NCBI RefSeq assembly: GCF_900156175.1
Contig: NZ_FTMV01000020.1
Location: 36,365 to 100,364, forward strand
Length of the DNA: 64,000 bases
Source of the DNA: Janthinobacterium sp. TND4EL3
GTDB lineage: Bacteria; Pseudomonadota; Gammaproteobacteria; Burkholderiales; Burkholderiaceae_D
Direction: 5' to 3'
In this document: one piece after another, positions 63,308 to 64,000 of the stretch
How the letters are laid out: every line of letters starts with the position of its first letter
How positions within the stretch are numbered: position 1 is the stretch's first letter
Program-made: the position numbers and the translations under genes
Notes under the pieces: generated by a model
Told to the model about the DNA's origin: nothing
Database searches by the model: none
Seen by the model: the letters and a program-made list of their open reading frames with translations, nothing else

Positions 63308-64000
63308 GTGCTACGACCGGATGCACGACCATCTGTCACCTATTCGAACATGCGTCACTGGCAACGGTGGGGTGTGAAGCTTCGAAGACAATGTACCCCC
63401 ATGTTCGTATGCGGCGTTTTGTTCATGCGAGTGAGCAAGGCGGAGACTGCCAGCAGAAAGGCGGTTGAGGGGCTAGGTGAGTGCTGCAAGGGTAATGTAA
63501 TGTGAATCGTCGTTTGAACCCTCGTAAATATTGATGGGCCTAAGCTGCTGACAGGCCCTAACCAAAACGGTACCGTGGATGGTTGTCCTTGTTGAATCTG
63601 GGGACACGTCGTCATTAACACCACCGGGGGATAGGCGGACTCTAAACAGTCAATCGCAATGTATTCAGTTGCGTTGGTATCTCAGGGAACGTGGTAAGCC
63701 TGATTTCCTGCCGTAGCTTGGCAGCTACAAGTCATACGGCAGGCGACCCGCAAGGGAAGCTGACGGGAAAGCAGGTATGGGAGGATGGAAAAAGCGAATG
63801 CTGCGCAGTAATAGCGTGGATAGGGATTCCAAATTTGTCCCACCGTGAAAGCGGGCAGACTTCCATCTGGTGCAATAGTCGTCAAACGACTGTATAGACA
63901 ATAACTGTTTAGATTCGTGGGATCATGTACCTATGCGTAGTTGGCCACTCTTCAAGGCCAGGCAGGTTTTGCGTACACTGTTCCAATCTGATCTTTCACT
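63308..64000 (+). mobile_element. Group II intron, rightward, 5' part only
   Basis: From GGTGCTACGACCGG onward the sequence has group II domain I features, including GCTGCAAGGGTAATGTAATGTGAATCG and AACCCTCGTAAATATTGATGGGCC, followed by a long structured non-coding stretch and AGCTGACGGGAAAGCAGGTATGGGAGG. The first 88 bases are about 80% identical to the leftward intron. The start is estimated; the protein gene would lie beyond the window. Whether the intron is intact cannot be judged. Confidence 0.7.

Noticed and set aside
62604..63332. Short frames in the intron spacer as candidate cargo genes
   Set aside because: No ribosome site and no recognisable motif on either strand; open frames of 90 to 100 codons are expected by chance at this length.

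Overview
The window looks like chromosome of a high-GC betaproteobacterium of the Oxalobacteraceae (Janthinobacterium, Duganella or Massilia type). I infer this from codon use, protein family variants and several families of dispersed intergenic hairpins; no rRNA or other marker gene is present to confirm it. About 50 protein genes are supported. I saw no tRNA, rRNA, CRISPR array or prophage.

Layout: (1) 1-12919 is an arginine catabolism block. A truncated AraC/ArgR-type regulator is followed by the arginine succinyltransferase (AST) genes aruC, aruF, aruG, astD, astB, then a giant NAD-glutamate dehydrogenase gene, then astE. The dehydrogenase sits inside the operon, so the cluster encodes arginine to glutamate and on to 2-oxoglutarate. 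(2) 12994-21409 holds a DUF1993 protein, a glycine-zipper envelope protein, an Old Yellow Enzyme, an ABC-F ATPase, a RidA-like protein and two amino-acid permeases. (3) 21428-30274 contains three peptidases (S9, M14, S46) with a YccS-like membrane protein and a small exported protein. (4) 30583-35485 has a YeaQ-type membrane protein, two YceI proteins with a cytochrome b561, purB and a GST. (5) 35607-41270 is an iron block: bacterioferritin, a PiuC-type dioxygenase, TonB, bacterioferritin-associated ferredoxin behind a good Fur box, FeoA, FeoB and a small Cys-rich membrane protein. (6) 41343-51046 is mixed housekeeping: a GH3 hexosaminidase, an FMN glutamate-synthase-like protein, an M48 peptidase coupled to a DUF898 protein, a GST, Xni, a degenerate receiver protein, and nudJ-mnmA followed by an unlisted 48-residue membrane ORF. 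(7) 51460-54461 carries the three-gene proton-translocating transhydrogenase. (8) 54462-55521 is a complete IS1595-family element with an 8-bp target duplication. (9) 55525-60918 carries a PAS-GGDEF cyclase, a UbiH-type hydroxylase, PepP, MurU and AmgK, all leftward. (10) 60950-64000 is accessory DNA: a decayed group II intron directly upstream of amgK, an AT-richer spacer, and the 5' part of a second, related intron in the opposite orientation running off the window.

The most unusual structure not explained by genes is a set of at least six intergenic imperfect palindromes in two sequence classes. Most begin at or beside a stop codon, and their arms differ between copies yet still pair. I found no clear defence, secondary-metabolite or toxin system.
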